From assembly GCA_946811185.2 (NCBI GenBank), contig OX328099.1:22223859-22287858 (forward strand): 64,000 bases of DNA, given 5' to 3'. Under the pieces are notes generated by a model. The model saw nothing but the letters and a program-made list of their open reading frames with translations. It ran no database searches and was not told the origin of the DNA. The DNA is from Hippopus hippopus (lineage: Eukaryota; Mollusca; Bivalvia; Cardiida; Cardiidae). Position numbers and translations under genes: made by a program. Positions 52,812-64,000 of the stretch are shown here, one piece after another (the stretch's first letter is position 1; each line of letters begins with the position of its first letter).

Positions 52812-54315
52812 CTAAATTGTGCAAAAGACAAGGGGTGGGAAATACCAGGAAACTTCTACTTTGCGGTGATAATACAAGAATAACACACATGACGGTGCGT
52901 TTTGCAATGGTTTAAGAGATAAAAAAAACACTATGTACAACTCTACCTTACTACAATAATGGAATGTGAACTTAAGGATAAATTCTGAAGCAAACTCTTT
53001 CATAAAACAAGTCTAAATCTGTGTTCTATCTCGGCAGTTTTGTGCCTAAGCACTATTGTGTATTCAACGGTCAATTCCTTGTGCAAAAATGTGTTAAACT
53101 TACTTGTATCACAGTAATTTACACTGAAATGCACAAACACACATTGTACAAAGGTATGTTAATACCCTAAATACAACATACAATGTAGCAAAGAATGTAA
53201 GTCATGAAAGAGGCTTTTGAGTTGAACCTCTGGGGTGTATGCACAAACCATATCCAAATTTTCTCTGTCATTTTCAAGAGGTTCCATGGCAAAAGAAAGA
53301 AATTTTGGACTGGCTTAACCAAATGGTGAAGCCAACCATGCTTGTGCTTTTTTTTATTTTAAGAAAAATAAAAAAGAGTTTGCCAACCTACAGACAACAT
53401 GAAAAGGAACATTATGGGGAAACGGTACAAGCTCTATTCAAAGCACTGTGAAACACGAAAAGCTTTACAAGAAACTCCTACGATTAATTAAGCCTTAATG
53501 CGCTAAATACAATGATAGTTGTCTTTGTTGACAATGTAGATCTCAAGACCAGACTTCCCTTTGTGAACGGTGTAGATCAAGGAGCTTGGATCTGCACTAT
53601 CCGCTACTTTTAGAAATATTCAAACAAAAACGACTTTTGTAATTGCAACAATATATCTGTTTTCCTGATGGAGAAAGTCTATTTTGTTTAATTAGCGCTT
53701 TAAGGGTTAACATGCAAGCTATGCAACATTGTACAGGCCCCCAATCCCTGGTGTCATTTAAGCGAGACTTAACAACGTGATATCTGTTTATCTACAATCT
53801 TTTTATATATGTATACACTGAATTCTCCAACCCGAATCAATAGCATGTACCCTGACTGTACGGACATTGCCCTTTCACTATGCTAACACACACTTGTCCG
53901 TAGGCTATGTACCTATTGTGAAAAACAAACGATAACCTATCCTTATTTCTTGTTTTACCTTTTTTTTTTTTCTTTCTTTTGAAAAGATGCCTCCTCATTA
54001 CGTAAACAGTGCTTTCTTTGATTAAAGTCATTTTTACAAAGAAGTATAAAGGTAAAACCGAATTGTAACCATGCTACCTGGAATTTCGTCAGTCATACAT
54101 AAATTCTCTCCCCACGCGTGCTATATTTCTTTTCAGTTACCTTCCCGTCAATGCTAAAAATCATTTCAGGTTCAAATAATGAATGGAACACTTTTGAATA
54201 CATTACATGAAGTCATTTCGAAACCATTAAAAAAAAACATGTATTGTGTATTTTACTCTCAGTAAAACCCGACTGCGATTGTGAAACTCTACAGCTATTA
54301 AAAAGTATTTAAAAC
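52812..54315. other. no gene recognised
   Basis: It contains a GACTGGCTTAACCAAATGGT fragment (about 53,310) and a degenerate GATCAAGG/CTTGGATC palindrome (about 53,535-53,600), both members of dispersed families. Upstream exons of the host gene may be hidden here, but none is convincing. Confidence 0.45.
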
Positions 54316-54399
54316 AAGAGGGCCATGATGGCCCTGGATCGCTCACTTGAGTCAATTTCACTCCACATGAATAACTCTATTTCTGACTATTTGTCAAGT

Positions 54400-55935
54400 C
54401 AATTGAACTAAAAATGTGGCCTCTAGAGTGTCCACAAGGAATTTTCTTAAAGTGACCTAGTGACCTAGTTTATGATCCCAGGTGACCCAATTTTGAATTC
54501 ATCAAAAATTTGTCAAGACAATCATTCTAAACAGTTTTCAAGTACACTGAGCAATAAATGTGGCCTCTAGAGTGCCCACAAGGTATCTCTTTAATTTGAC
54601 CTGGTGACCTAGTTTATGACCCCAGGTGACCCAAGTTCAAACTCATCCGATATTTCATCAAGACAAACATTCTGACCAATTTTGAAGTCAATTGAGCAAG
54701 AAATGTGGCCTCTAGAGTGTCCACAAGGCATTTCTTTAATTTGACCTAGTGTCCTAGATTATGACCCCAGGTGACCCAATTTTAAACTTATCTTAGATTT
54801 TATCATGACAAACATTGTTACCAACTTTCAAATCAATTGACCAATAAATGTGGCCTCCAGAGTGCCCACAAGGTATTTCTTTAATTTGACCTAGTGACCT
54901 GGTTTATAACCCCAGTTGACCCTAATTCAGACTCATGTGACATTTTATCGAGACAAACATTCTGACCAATTTTCAAGTCAATTGAGCTAAAAATGTGACC
55001 TCTACAGTGCCCACAAGGTATTTCTTTAATTTGACCTAGTGACCTAGTTTATGATCCCAGGTGACCCCAATCCAAACTCATCTGAGATTTTATCAAGACA
55101 AGTATTCTGACAAAACTAAAGGTTATTTGAGCAATAAATGTTGCCTCTAGAGTGCCCACAAGCTTTTTGTTTAATTTGACCTAGTGACCTAGATTATGAC
55201 CCCAGGTGACCCAATTTCAAACTCATTTAACATTTTATCAAGACAAACATTCTGATCAATTTTCAAGTCAATTGAGCAAGGAATGTGGCCTCTAGAGTCC
55301 CCCAAGGGTATTCCTTTAATTTGACTTAGTGACCTAGATTATGACCCCAGGTGACCCAATTTTGCACTCATCTTAGATTTCATCAAGAGAAACATTCTGA
55401 CCAATTTTTAAGTCATTTGAGCGTGAAATGTGGCCTCTAGAGTGCCCAAAGGTATTTCTGTAATTTGACCTAGTGACCTAGATTATAACACCAGGTCATC
55501 TTAGATTTCATCAAGAGAAACATTCTTACCAATTTTCAAGTCAATCGAGCAAAAAATGTGGCCTCTAGAGTGCCCACAAGGTATTTCTTAATTTGACGTA
55601 GTGACCTACATGTAGCTTATGACCCCAGTTGACTCAAATTCAGACTCATGTGAGATTTTATCAAGACAAATACTCTGACCAATTTTCAAGTCAATTGAGC
55701 AAGAAATGTTGCCTCCAAAGTGCCCACAAGGTATTTGTTTAATTTGACCTAATGACCTAGTTTATGATCCCAGGTGACCCAATTTCAAACACATCCGATA
55801 TTTTAGCAAGACGAATATTCTGACTAAATTTCAGGTCATTTGAGCATAAATGTGGCCTCTAGAGTGCCCACAAGGTATTCCTTTAATTTAATCTTGTGAC
55901 CTAGTTTATGACCCCAGGTGACCCAATTTTGAACT
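54400..55935 (+). repeat. tandem array, ~145-bp unit, about 11 copies
   Basis: Landmark GTGGCCTCTAGAGTG recurs at about 54,416, 54,561, 54,705, 54,850, 54,996, 55,139, 55,285, 55,430, 55,559, 55,705 and 55,850. Each unit also has ATTTGACCTAGTGACCTAG and GACCCCAGGTGACCCAA. Confidence 0.9.
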
Positions 55936-55989
55936 CACTGAATATGTTGTGGTCAGGTGGGCTAACAAACTTAGAACAGGATTACTACA

Positions 55990-57250
55990 TAACAAATATC
56001 GAAGTTCTACACTTCCCAGTTTTAGAGAAGAAGAATTTTAAAGTTTTCCCTTTTTTGTTCCCATGTTCGAACTTGTGATCCCCGGGGCGGGGCCAGTTTT
56101 GACCGCAGGGCCATCATATGAACAAACTTGGTAGAGGTCCACTAGGAGATGCTACATACCAAAATATCAAAGCTCTACGCCTTCCAGTTTCAGAGAAGAA
56201 GAATTTAAAAGTTTTCCCTTTTTTGTTCCTATGTTCGAACTTGTGACCCCCGGGGCGGGGCCAGTTTTGACCCAAGGGCCTTCATATGAACAAATTATGG
56301 TAGAGGTCCACTAGGAGATGCTACATACCAAATATCAAAGCTCTACACTTTCAAGTTTCAGAGAAGAAGAATTTTAAAGTTTTCCTTCTTTGTTCCTATG
56401 TTCGAACTTATGACCCCTGGGGCGGGGCCAGTTTTGACCCATGGGGGCATCATATAAACAAACTTGGTAGAGGTACACTAGGGGATGCTACGTACCAAAT
56501 AGCAAAGCTCTACGCCTTCGAGTTTCACAGATGAATAATTTTAAAGTTTTCCCTTTTTTGTTCCTATGTTCAAACTTGTGACCCCTGGGGTGGGGCCAGT
56601 TTTGACCCTAGGGACATGATATGAACAAACTTGGTAGAGGTCCACTGGGATATGCTACATACCAAATATCAAAGCTCTACGCCTTCCAGCTTTAGAGAAG
56701 AAGAATTTTAAAGTTTTCCTTCTTTGTCCCTTTGTTCTAACTTGTGACCCCCGGGGCGGGGCCAGTTTTGACCCCAGGGGCATCAAATGAACAAACTTGG
56801 TAGAGGTCCACTAGGAGATGCTACATACCAAATATCAAAGCTCTATGCCTACCAGTTTCAGAGAAGAAGAATTTTAAAGTTTTCCTTCTTTGTTCCTTTG
56901 TTCTAACTTGTGACGCCCGGGGCGGGGCCAATTTTGACCCCAAGGGCATCGTATGAACAAACTTGGTAGAGGCCCACTAGGTGATGCTACATACCAAATA
57001 TCAAAGCTCTGCGCCTTCCAGTTTCAAAGAAGAAGAATTTTAAAGTTTTCCCTTTTAAGTTCCTATGTTCGAACTTGTGACCCCCGGGGCGGGGCCAGTT
57101 TTGACCCCAGGGCATCGTATGAACAAACTTGGTAGAGTTCCACTAGGAGATGCTACATACCAAATACCAAAGCTCTATGCCTACCAGTTTCAGAGAAGAA
57201 GAATTTTAAAGTTTTCCCTTCTTTGTTCCTATGTTTGAACTAGGAGATGC
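55990..57250 (+). repeat. tandem array, ~167-bp unit, about 7.5 copies
   Basis: Landmark CGGGGCGGGGCCAGTTTTGAC recurs at about 56,083, 56,250, 56,418, 56,585, 56,753, 56,918 and 57,086. The period suggests a unit of nucleosome-like length; significance unknown. Confidence 0.9.
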
Positions 57251-57522
57251 TACATAATAAATATCAAAGATTTTGCATTTCTTTTCCTTTTTGTTGCCAT
57301 GGCAACCAGAGTTATGGGTGAAATTCAATTCTTTGAACAAGTTTGGTAGAGCTTCACCCAAGGAACATCCCTGCCAAGTTTCATCAAGATTGGCCAAGTG
57401 GCTTAGGAGGAGAAGATGTTTAAAGAAATTGTTGACGGACGACGGACGACAGACGACGGACGCCGGACAAAGGGCGATCACAATAGCTCACCTTGAGCAC
57501 GTTGTGCTCGGGTGAGCTAAAA

Positions 57523-57916
57523 AACTGGTATTGAAAAGTCTTCTTGTCTTCTTATTTTACCTTTTTCAGTGCCTTTTGCTCGCACGGTACTGTAATAATC
57601 CGTTTCGTTTGACAGCTTTGACCTATTTATGACCGACTATTTCCTCCTGAATAACTGCAGATTTTGTGTTTACTCGTCGGAGATACATGTCACGATTGTA
57701 TTTTGCTTTATCTCTGCGGTTTAAACATTATTTTTATGCAGTATTTACCTGCTGTCATCATCCGTAATCGTTGCAACTTCCTTTTGTTTGCAGTGGTGTT
57801 TGATATTGAAGCATTGGCACGGCCATTTTGAATGTTTACTTTGCAATGCATCATGGGATAGGTGGAGCTGTCAAAGCGCGGACGCTTTGAATTTCGTTTC
57901 TTGGAGAACTGTCAGA
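57523..57916. other. no gene recognised
   Basis: About 390 bp between the composite repeat and the Gypsy LTR. It contains TGCATCATGGGATA at about 57,846. Nothing coding was supported. Confidence 0.4.
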
Positions 57917-58558
57917 TGTAACAAACGTAAATTTCTACCAAAGAAAACAGTCTTTTTTGTAATCCAAAGTACGAATCCTAATTATTGACATTTAAAGTTT
58001 ATTATTTTATGCATTTAGGTTTAATTTTCAATCAACTTTGTAAAGTTTCGTCCAATTTTGAGTGACTGGGCCGGCGACGTCGAAATGCACAGGATTCTTG
58101 GTGCAGTGCACAACTTTCCTTGTGCACTTTGACGTGCGCATTGTGATATGTGCGTTTTGAACGTTATTTCGCACAGATTCTTTGGTGCATTATTTTGGGT
58201 GCACAACAGCGTTCTGTGCACTGCCTGTATGTATATAAGGGCAGAACACAGACTGTTCTGGACTTCCAAACAGTTGATCTAAGGTTAACCCTCCGTTATT
58301 TATTTTCATTACAAATCATTATTTATTTTGAGTTTTATCATTTTACAATAGATAATTTTGAAAAGTTACAAACAGATAAAAAGAGAGAAAGAGAGAATAA
58401 ATAAGTCTATAATTTTAATTTCGTGGTTTATTAAGTTTTTTCATTTTATAAAACGGAGAGACGGAAGTCATCTTTAGTTACCTATATTTTATTATTAAAT
58501 CCAAGCCTGAACTGGGATTGGAACCCCATAAGGAAACACTCTACCATAAGTTGTTACA
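57917..58558 (+). repeat. candidate 5' LTR of the Gypsy element
   Basis: 642 bp starting TGTAACAA and ending TTGTTACA, a perfect 8-bp inverted pair with canonical TG..CA ends. A TATA box (TATATAAGG, about 58,234) and an AATAAA signal (about 58,395) lie in the expected order. The 3' LTR is outside the window, so the boundaries cannot be confirmed. Confidence 0.6.
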
Positions 58559-58590
58559 TATTTTTGGAGGCAGAGAGGTGGAATCTTGTA
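58559..58590 (+). promoter_or_regulatory. candidate primer-binding site
   Basis: TTGGAGGCAGAGAGGTGG follows the LTR within a few bases. It starts TGG as required to pair with a tRNA CCA end. The tRNA was not identified. Confidence 0.45.
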
Positions 58591-58636
58591 ATTTCAACAC
58601 TTAGATTCAGTGATCGAACTCAACAGCCAAATAAAA

Positions 58637-60208
58637 ATGTGTGATACAGATTCTGAACAAGAAACAGAAGTCTTTTTCAACTTACCAACAAGTGTAGACC
58701 AAGCACAAGTAACCCCGCAGGCCAGTACAGACCCATACTGCTTGACTAGTCCTACAGAAAATAGCATTCAAAACAGCAGTTTTACAGAAAATGACAGAAG
58801 TCCTGTCACGGGAAATACAGAATCTTGCAATCAGTCAAATGTGGCAGACGCTGTTCATAAAATGGTACAAATGCAGACTCAGATCACAGGAGTATTGAAG
58901 GGTATAGCTGACACACTTACCAATATGAACAGCTGTTCAAACCACCCTGCGAGAGCTGAAGCAAATAATCATCAACTAACACAAGCTGAGCAAAATCAAA
59001 ATGAAAGCTGCCACTTACAACCAAGAATGAGCATAAGTCTACCTCAAACAATATCGCAGAGGGAGTCAGATCATTTCGAGCCAAGGAATCAAACTTATGT
59101 AAACTGTCACCAACCAAGATACGGAGAATGCAGAAACTATTCACCTAGCCAGCCATGTAGGGGTGATGTTTTGAATCAGCATGAAGAAAGAGAAAATATG
59201 GGAAGCTTTAGACCTCAGTGTAGACAAAACAGACAGAACCGTTCCGGTACAATAAAAATACCACCCTTTTGTGGGAAAGAAGACTGGAGAGTTTGGTTTA
59301 ACCGTTTTGAAGCTGTAGCTAACAGACAAGGTTGGAACTCAGAGGACAAATTAGATGAATTGCTCCCAAAATTGCAGGGTAGTGCTGGTGACTTTGTTTT
59401 TTCACAGCTTAGACCAGAAGCTTTAAATAACTACCACTTATTAGTTGCTGAGCTGAATTGTAGATTCAGAGTGGTGGAGACTTCCAAAACTTTTGCGGCA
59501 AAATTTAGTAACAGAAATCAAAAGTCGGGTGAAACAGCGGAAGAATATGCCTCGGAACTGAAATGTTTGTACGATAAGGCCCATAAGGGGCGTGATATAC
59601 AGACAAGACAAGAAGACTTGGTGAGAAGATTCTTGGATGGTCTCAGGGATGATGAAGTTAGGTGCGAAGTTGAGTATGTGAAGGACCCATGCGATATCGA
59701 TGAGGCAGTTTTCCATGTAGTCAATTACATACAAACTAGAAAAAGACTATCACAGTCCCCATATGGTGAAAAGAAGATGAAGAAATTTGTACGTAGTGCA
59801 AAAAACTCAGAGTGCGAAGAGGGTGAAAGTGACAGTGATGGAAAATATGCATGCCAAGTGCGTTCCAAACCCACAAAATTGAAAGAACAGAAACAGCCAC
59901 AAAACCAAAACAAGCAGATTAAAGATACAGACCTCATTCCACACCAAGAACTACAGATGGGAAACATGCTTAAGCAAATACTAGATAAAATTAGCCTTCT
60001 TACTAAAAATAACATTACCAGAAAGCCGTCAAAAGAATGCTTTAACTGTCATAAGCCTGGTCATTTCATCAGAGATTGTCCTCATAGGAAACCTAGCACG
60101 TACAGAAGGCAGACCAATAACCAGGAAAATACAATGCGTACCAGTGCAAGCAGAAACCATTTAAACGAGAATGGGCTGACCCAGACGGCCGAGGTGATGC
60201 CCCAGTAA
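58637..60208 (+). CDS. gag: Gag polyprotein
   Basis: 523 codons from the ATG at 58,637; the open frame extends upstream to 58,610 without ATG. The N-terminus is acidic and Gln/Asn-rich. The Retrotrans_gag capsid domain spans about residues 205-370 (DWRVWFNRFEAV, KLQGSAGDFVFSQL, GETAEEYASELKCLYDKA, LVRRFLDGL). A single CCHC knuckle CFNCHKPGHFIRDC follows near the C-terminus. It packages the RNA and forms the particle. The last 88 nt overlap the pol frame. Confidence 0.92.
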   Translation: MCDTDSEQETEVFFNLPTSVDQAQVTPQASTDPYCLTSPTENSIQNSSFTENDRSPVTGNTESCNQSNVADAVHKMVQMQTQITGVLKGIADTLTNMNSCSNHPARAEANNHQLTQAEQNQNESCHLQPRMSISLPQTISQRESDHFEPRNQTYVNCHQPRYGECRNYSPSQPCRGDVLNQHEERENMGSFRPQCRQNRQNRSGTIKIPPFCGKEDWRVWFNRFEAVANRQGWNSEDKLDELLPKLQGSAGDFVFSQLRPEALNNYHLLVAELNCRFRVVETSKTFAAKFSNRNQKSGETAEEYASELKCLYDKAHKGRDIQTRQEDLVRRFLDGLRDDEVRCEVEYVKDPCDIDEAVFHVVNYIQTRKRLSQSPYGEKKMKKFVRSAKNSECEEGESDSDGKYACQVRSKPTKLKEQKQPQNQNKQIKDTDLIPHQELQMGNMLKQILDKISLLTKNNITRKPSKECFNCHKPGHFIRDCPHRKPSTYRRQTNNQENTMRTSASRNHLNENGLTQTAEVMPQ

Positions 60209-63200
60209 AAGTAAAAGACGGCCAGAAAACAGAAGCTGAAATTTTAGATGAAAAGCAGTATGTCGTTAGAAGAAGAAAATCTTACAGTGAAGGTGTATAT
60301 GTAAAGGGCACTATTGAAGGGACACAACTCATATTTACAACAGATACTGGCGCAACAAAAACCATTCTGTCTGGAAAAGTGTACGAAAGGATTCCCCCAG
60401 AGAAACGACCTAAACTTACAGAAACGAATTGCTTAATAGGGGCCGGAGGAATGCCAATAAACGAGTATGGAAAAGCAATCTTTAACATCGAAATTGGACC
60501 AATTCGGCTTCAAAAGGAATTGATTGTCGCAGATATTGAGGATGACGGACTTCTTGGTGTAGACATACTGCAAGATGATGAGCAAGGCCCTGCTGACATC
60601 CTCTTGAGCAAAGCAAAAATCGTCTTCAGAGGAGAAGAAATACCGTGTATCCAGATTGGAATGAGAAACAGTGTTAGAAAAGTAACTATGGCAGACCATG
60701 TTGTTATACCACCACAGAGTGAGGCCCTGTTGGATGTTTACGTTGAACGGAAAGAGAGTGATGACTTTGACAAAAACTCAGATTTTATCATAGAACCAAC
60801 AGTTCACTTCAAGGAAACCTATCCTTTGCAGATGGCATCTGTACTTGTTGATATAAACAATTGTGTAACTAGTAAAGTGCGGGTTTTGAACCCATTCCCT
60901 ACATCAGTCACTATAAATCAAGACGCAGTTGTAGCACAGGCACAACGAATCAGTGAAATACAAACTACATTGTTAGAGGAAGAAAGTTCTTGTAACGAAA
61001 GAAACAACCATTCAATCCGTAGAGTCCAGTTTGAGAACAAAGAAATCAAAGTTCTGAGAGAAGTTAAAAATCTAGGCAAATCAGATAAAAGCATACCTGC
61101 ACATTTGACAGACCTCTTCAGTCGATCATCAGTGGACAGAAACTGTACAGAGAAATGTATCCTGGCTAGCTTGTTGAATGATTACCAAGACATATTTTCA
61201 AAGAGTGAGTGGGACTTAGGGCTGACACACCTTGCTGAACATCCGATTAACACTGGTGATGCCCTCCCGATCAAACAACCTCCCAGACGTGTACCTATGG
61301 CCTATGCTAGTGAGGAGAAAAAGGCAATAGAGGACCTTCTTGCGAAAGGTGTAATTAGGAAGAGCACTTCCCCATGGGCCAGTCCTATTGTCTTGGTGAG
61401 AAAAAAGAACGGAAGTGTAAGGCCTTGTGTTGATTACCGAAAAGTCAATGCCCTGGTAAAACCAGATGGATTTCCACTGCCCAGAGTTCAGGATTGTCTT
61501 GATGCAGTAGCAGGGTCAACGCTATTTAGTACATTTGACCTTACAAGTGGGTATTTCCAGATACCTCTGAAAAAGGATGACATACAGAAAAGTGCATTTG
61601 TATGCAAGTATGGACATTACGAAATGTTGAGAATGCCATTTGGGCTGAATAATGCGGCCAGTACCTTCCAACGCACCATGGAACTTGCACTTCAAGGTCT
61701 TCAGTGGGAGACTTGTCTTATTTACATAGATGATATAATTGTGTTTAGTACTAACTTCGAACAGCACATACACAGAGTAAGAGAGGTGTTTGACCGTCTT
61801 CAGAAAGCTGGCTTAAAGTTAAGACCTGAGAAATGTGAAATGCTGCAAGAACAAGTGACTTTCCTCGGTCAGGTTGTGTCCAGCTCTGGTGTTAAACCCA
61901 GCCCTGTAAACATAGCCAAAATAGTTGACTGGCCAGTGCCAGCAAATGCAAAACAAGTGAAACAATTTGTGGCATTGTGTTCGTATTATCGCAGATTTGT
62001 TAAGGACTTTGCAAAAATCGTACGCCCAATGGTGGAGCTAACACGCAAAGGGAAAAAGTTTATCTGGACAGATGACTGTCAAAAATCGTTTGAAAAACTT
62101 AAAGACCTACTTGTTGGATCTGACATAATGGGATACCCTTTAGACAATGCAGGTGATTTCATCTTAGACGTGGATGCCTCAGATGTTGGAATAGGAGGAG
62201 TACTGCAACAAATTCAAGGTGGACGTGAAAGGGTTATAGCGTATGCTAGCAGGGCACTCAACAAACCTGAACGGAATTATTGTATTACCGAGAAAGAATT
62301 ACTCGCAATTCGTTATTTTGTGGAGTACTTCAGACAGTACCTTTTGGGCAGGCATTTCATTGTGAGAAGTGACCACCAAGCTCTAGTGTGGCTTTTCAAA
62401 CTGAAAGAACCCAGAGGGAAGATTGCAAGATGGATAGAGATCCTTTCGCATTATGACTTTGCAATTGAATATAGGTCAGGCAAGAAACAGGGACATTGTG
62501 ATGCTCTTTCACGTTGTAACAATCCCAGAGACTGTGACTGTTCTCTGCAAGATATGGATGAACATCTTAAATGTGGTCCCTGTAAGAAATGTATCAAAAG
62601 AGCAAATGACATGCAACACACTGGACTAATGGATAACAAGTTCAGAGAAAATGCAGAAAGTATAACAAATGACAAACTTGTAAGAGCCATTTCTGAACCT
62701 AAACCAGGACCCTCCAGCATGCCAGTGGAAAAGGGAAACCAGGCGGTAGGGGACCAGAATAACTGGTCTTGGGCAAGTGAACAAAATCACTCTACAATTA
62801 GGAATCTCCAGTCCAAAGATCCAGACATATCGCCCATTTTTCAGGCAAAAATACAGGACTGCAAACCCAGCGCAAGCACTATGGCAAGATTTAGTCCTGC
62901 CACACGTCATTATTGGATCATATGGGATGTTTTGGACATCAAAGATGGTATCTTGTACAAGTGTTTCAATAGGAAAAATGGATGTGGTAGTCATACTCAG
63001 CTCCTTGTACCTGACAGCATGAAGAAAAGTCTGCTTGTGCAATTTCATGATTCTTTACTGTCCGGACACATGGGGTGTAAAAAGACTTATGAGAGGCTAC
63101 TACAGCGATATTATTGGTTCGGGATGAAAAGCGATGTTAAAATGTACATTAGCCAGTGCGACACCTGTGCATCAATTAAGAAGCCCAATAAGAAACCCAA

Positions 63201-64000
63201 GGCGCCATTAGGAACTATAACCACTGGAGCACCATGTGATGTTGTAGCAACAGATTACATAGGACCGTTACCAGTGACACCCAGAGGGAACAAATACATC
63301 TTAGTCCTCACTGACCATTTTAGCAAGTATGTTGAAGTAATCCCAGTCCCTGACCAAACTGCAGAGACATGCGCTTCTAGTGTTCTGAATGATTTTATAG
63401 CCAGATGGGGCTGTCCACTATCACTCCTGAGTGATCAAGGAAGAAATTACGAAAGCAGAGTGTTTAAAGATCTATGCCGAATGTTAGAGATCAAGAAAGT
63501 CAGAACCAGCCCAAAGAACCCAAAATGTAATGGCCAGACTGAGCGATTTAACAGGACTTTAGTACGCATGATAAAAGCATATTTGTGTGAAGAGCAAGAT
63601 GATTGGGACCAGCACTTGGGATGTTTAGCAGGTGCTTACAGATCTACACCGCATGAGAGTACAGGTTTAACTCCAAATCTTTTAACCATGGGAAGGGAAG
63701 TAAGGTTGCCCTCTGAATTGGTGTACGGTAGCAATACCATTTACAACATGGCCAGTATTACCTCATATAGCGATTATGTTGATGTACTAAAATCTCACAT
63801 GCAGCATGCACATCGGGTGGCACGAGATCATCTTCATGCTGCAGCGCAAAGAAACAAAGTGATATATGACACAAAGATTGTCCACAACAGTTACAAAGCT
63901 GGAGATGCAGTATGGATGTTATCTGAAAGACATAAAGTGGGAATAGCACACAAATTAGAGAGAACATATGAGGGACCCTTTTTAGTTAAACAGTCTCTTA
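60121..64000 (+). CDS. pol: Pol polyprotein (protease, RT, RNase H, integrase), partial
   Basis: 1,293 codons read without a stop from the frame opening at 60,121 to the window edge. Protease: DTGATKT (about 60,343). RT: WASPIVLVRKKNGSVRPCVD, then YIDDIIVF (about 61,723). RNase H: LDVDASDVGIGG, ITEKELLAI, SDHQALVW. A Cys-rich linker (CDCS, CGPCKKC) follows. Integrase: HHCC finger (HDSLLSGHMG, then CDTC), catalytic Asp in TDYIGPLP, Asp in LSDQGRNYE, Glu in NGQTERFNRT, and a C-terminal GPF segment near 63,975. All catalytic residues seen are intact. Translated by frameshifting from gag. Confidence 0.95.
60160..60166 (+). promoter_or_regulatory. -1 ribosomal frameshift site T TTA AAC
   Basis: A canonical X XXY YYZ heptamer in the gag frame (codons TTA AAC), inside the gag/pol overlap 60,121-60,208. 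Pol is in the -1 frame relative to gag. After a 6-nt spacer, GGGC at 60,173-60,176 can pair with GCCC at 60,199-60,202, a possible stimulatory stem. Confidence 0.8.

Larger units (their letters stand above)
54316..57522 (+). mobile_element. 3.2-kb hairpin-ended composite repeat
   Basis: The 5' end has the palindrome GGGCCATGATGGCCC followed by TGGATCGCTCACTTGAG. The 3' end has a GACGGACGACGG run and a nested hairpin AGCTCACC..GAGCAC..GTGCTC..GGTGAGCT (57,485-57,518), then AAAA. The interior is two tandem arrays. There is no coding capacity. A 0.6-kb member sits at 35,894-36,512 and a 3' end at 1-70. The mechanism of mobility is unknown; hairpin ends recall Helitron-related elements, but CTRR termini were not shown. 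Confidence 0.7.
57917..64000 (+). mobile_element. Ty3/Gypsy LTR retrotransposon, 5' part, apparently intact
   Basis: Order LTR, primer-binding site, gag, -1 frameshift site, protease, RT, RNase H, integrase. Integrase after RNase H defines Ty3/Gypsy. No stop interrupts pol within the window, and gag is open. The rest of integrase and the 3' LTR lie beyond position 64,000. Confidence 0.92.

Noticed and set aside
59725..60015. Minus-strand ORFs opposite gag
   Set aside because: Shadows of the gag coding sequence; no start context or recognisable protein.

Overview
The window is animal genomic DNA, most probably from a bivalve mollusc. The basis is its dispersed repeats (a tRNA-derived SINE, hairpin MITEs, and repeats ending in GACGGACGACGG-type runs plus a hairpin) and a large thrombospondin type-1 (TSP1) repeat gene of the kind common in bivalves. 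The species assignment is inference. No rRNA, functional tRNA, CRISPR array or bacterial operon was found.

Host gene (minus strand, 52.8 kb down to 12.5 kb). Twelve TSP1 exons run from 52,672 to 20,584. Eleven of them are exactly 165 nt and all are phase 1-1. Two further phase 1-1 exons (13,497-13,351 and 12,971-12,483) encode a fibrinogen-like module of the contactin-associated-protein type. This is a secreted or cell-surface adhesion-type protein whose first and last exons were not found. Nearly all other elements lie in its introns or flanks.

1-10 kb: SINEs, hairpin MITEs and a giant foldback element (4,510-9,970). The foldback has perfect 9-bp target duplications and inverted arms of over 2 kb, built from about 178-bp units in which the motif CAAGTAGCTGG alternates in orientation. 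13.6-20.2 kb: a nested intron block containing a decayed mariner-like element, a pogo/Tigger-like transposase broken by one stop codon, and a 5'-truncated non-LTR reverse transcriptase.

26,062-43,911: a 17.85-kb Maverick/Polinton inside the intron between TSP1 exons 8 and 9, with about 250-bp terminal inverted repeats and a perfect 6-bp target duplication (CATAGT). It carries protein-primed DNA polymerase B, integrase with chromodomain, adenovirus-type protease, packaging ATPase, major capsid and penton-like proteins, a zinc-ribbon plus phospholipase-A2-like protein, small virion-core-like proteins and a phage-tail-fibre-like repeat protein. It also has two dUTPase-fold-like proteins and a pair of RING-finger genes facing inward from both ends. 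Replication, integration, maturation, packaging and capsid functions are all represented, so this is a former virus-like element. About a dozen lesions disable it, many of them in homopolymer runs. Most genes carry a TTATATAAAA-type motif touching the start codon.

44-58 kb: a complete but dead mariner (45,295-46,622), two minisatellites, and a 3.2-kb composite repeat with two tandem arrays (about 145 bp and about 167 bp). 57.9-64 kb: a Ty3/Gypsy retrotransposon with a candidate 5' LTR, an intact gag, a canonical T TTA AAC -1 frameshift site and an uninterrupted pol that runs off the window. It is the youngest-looking element here.
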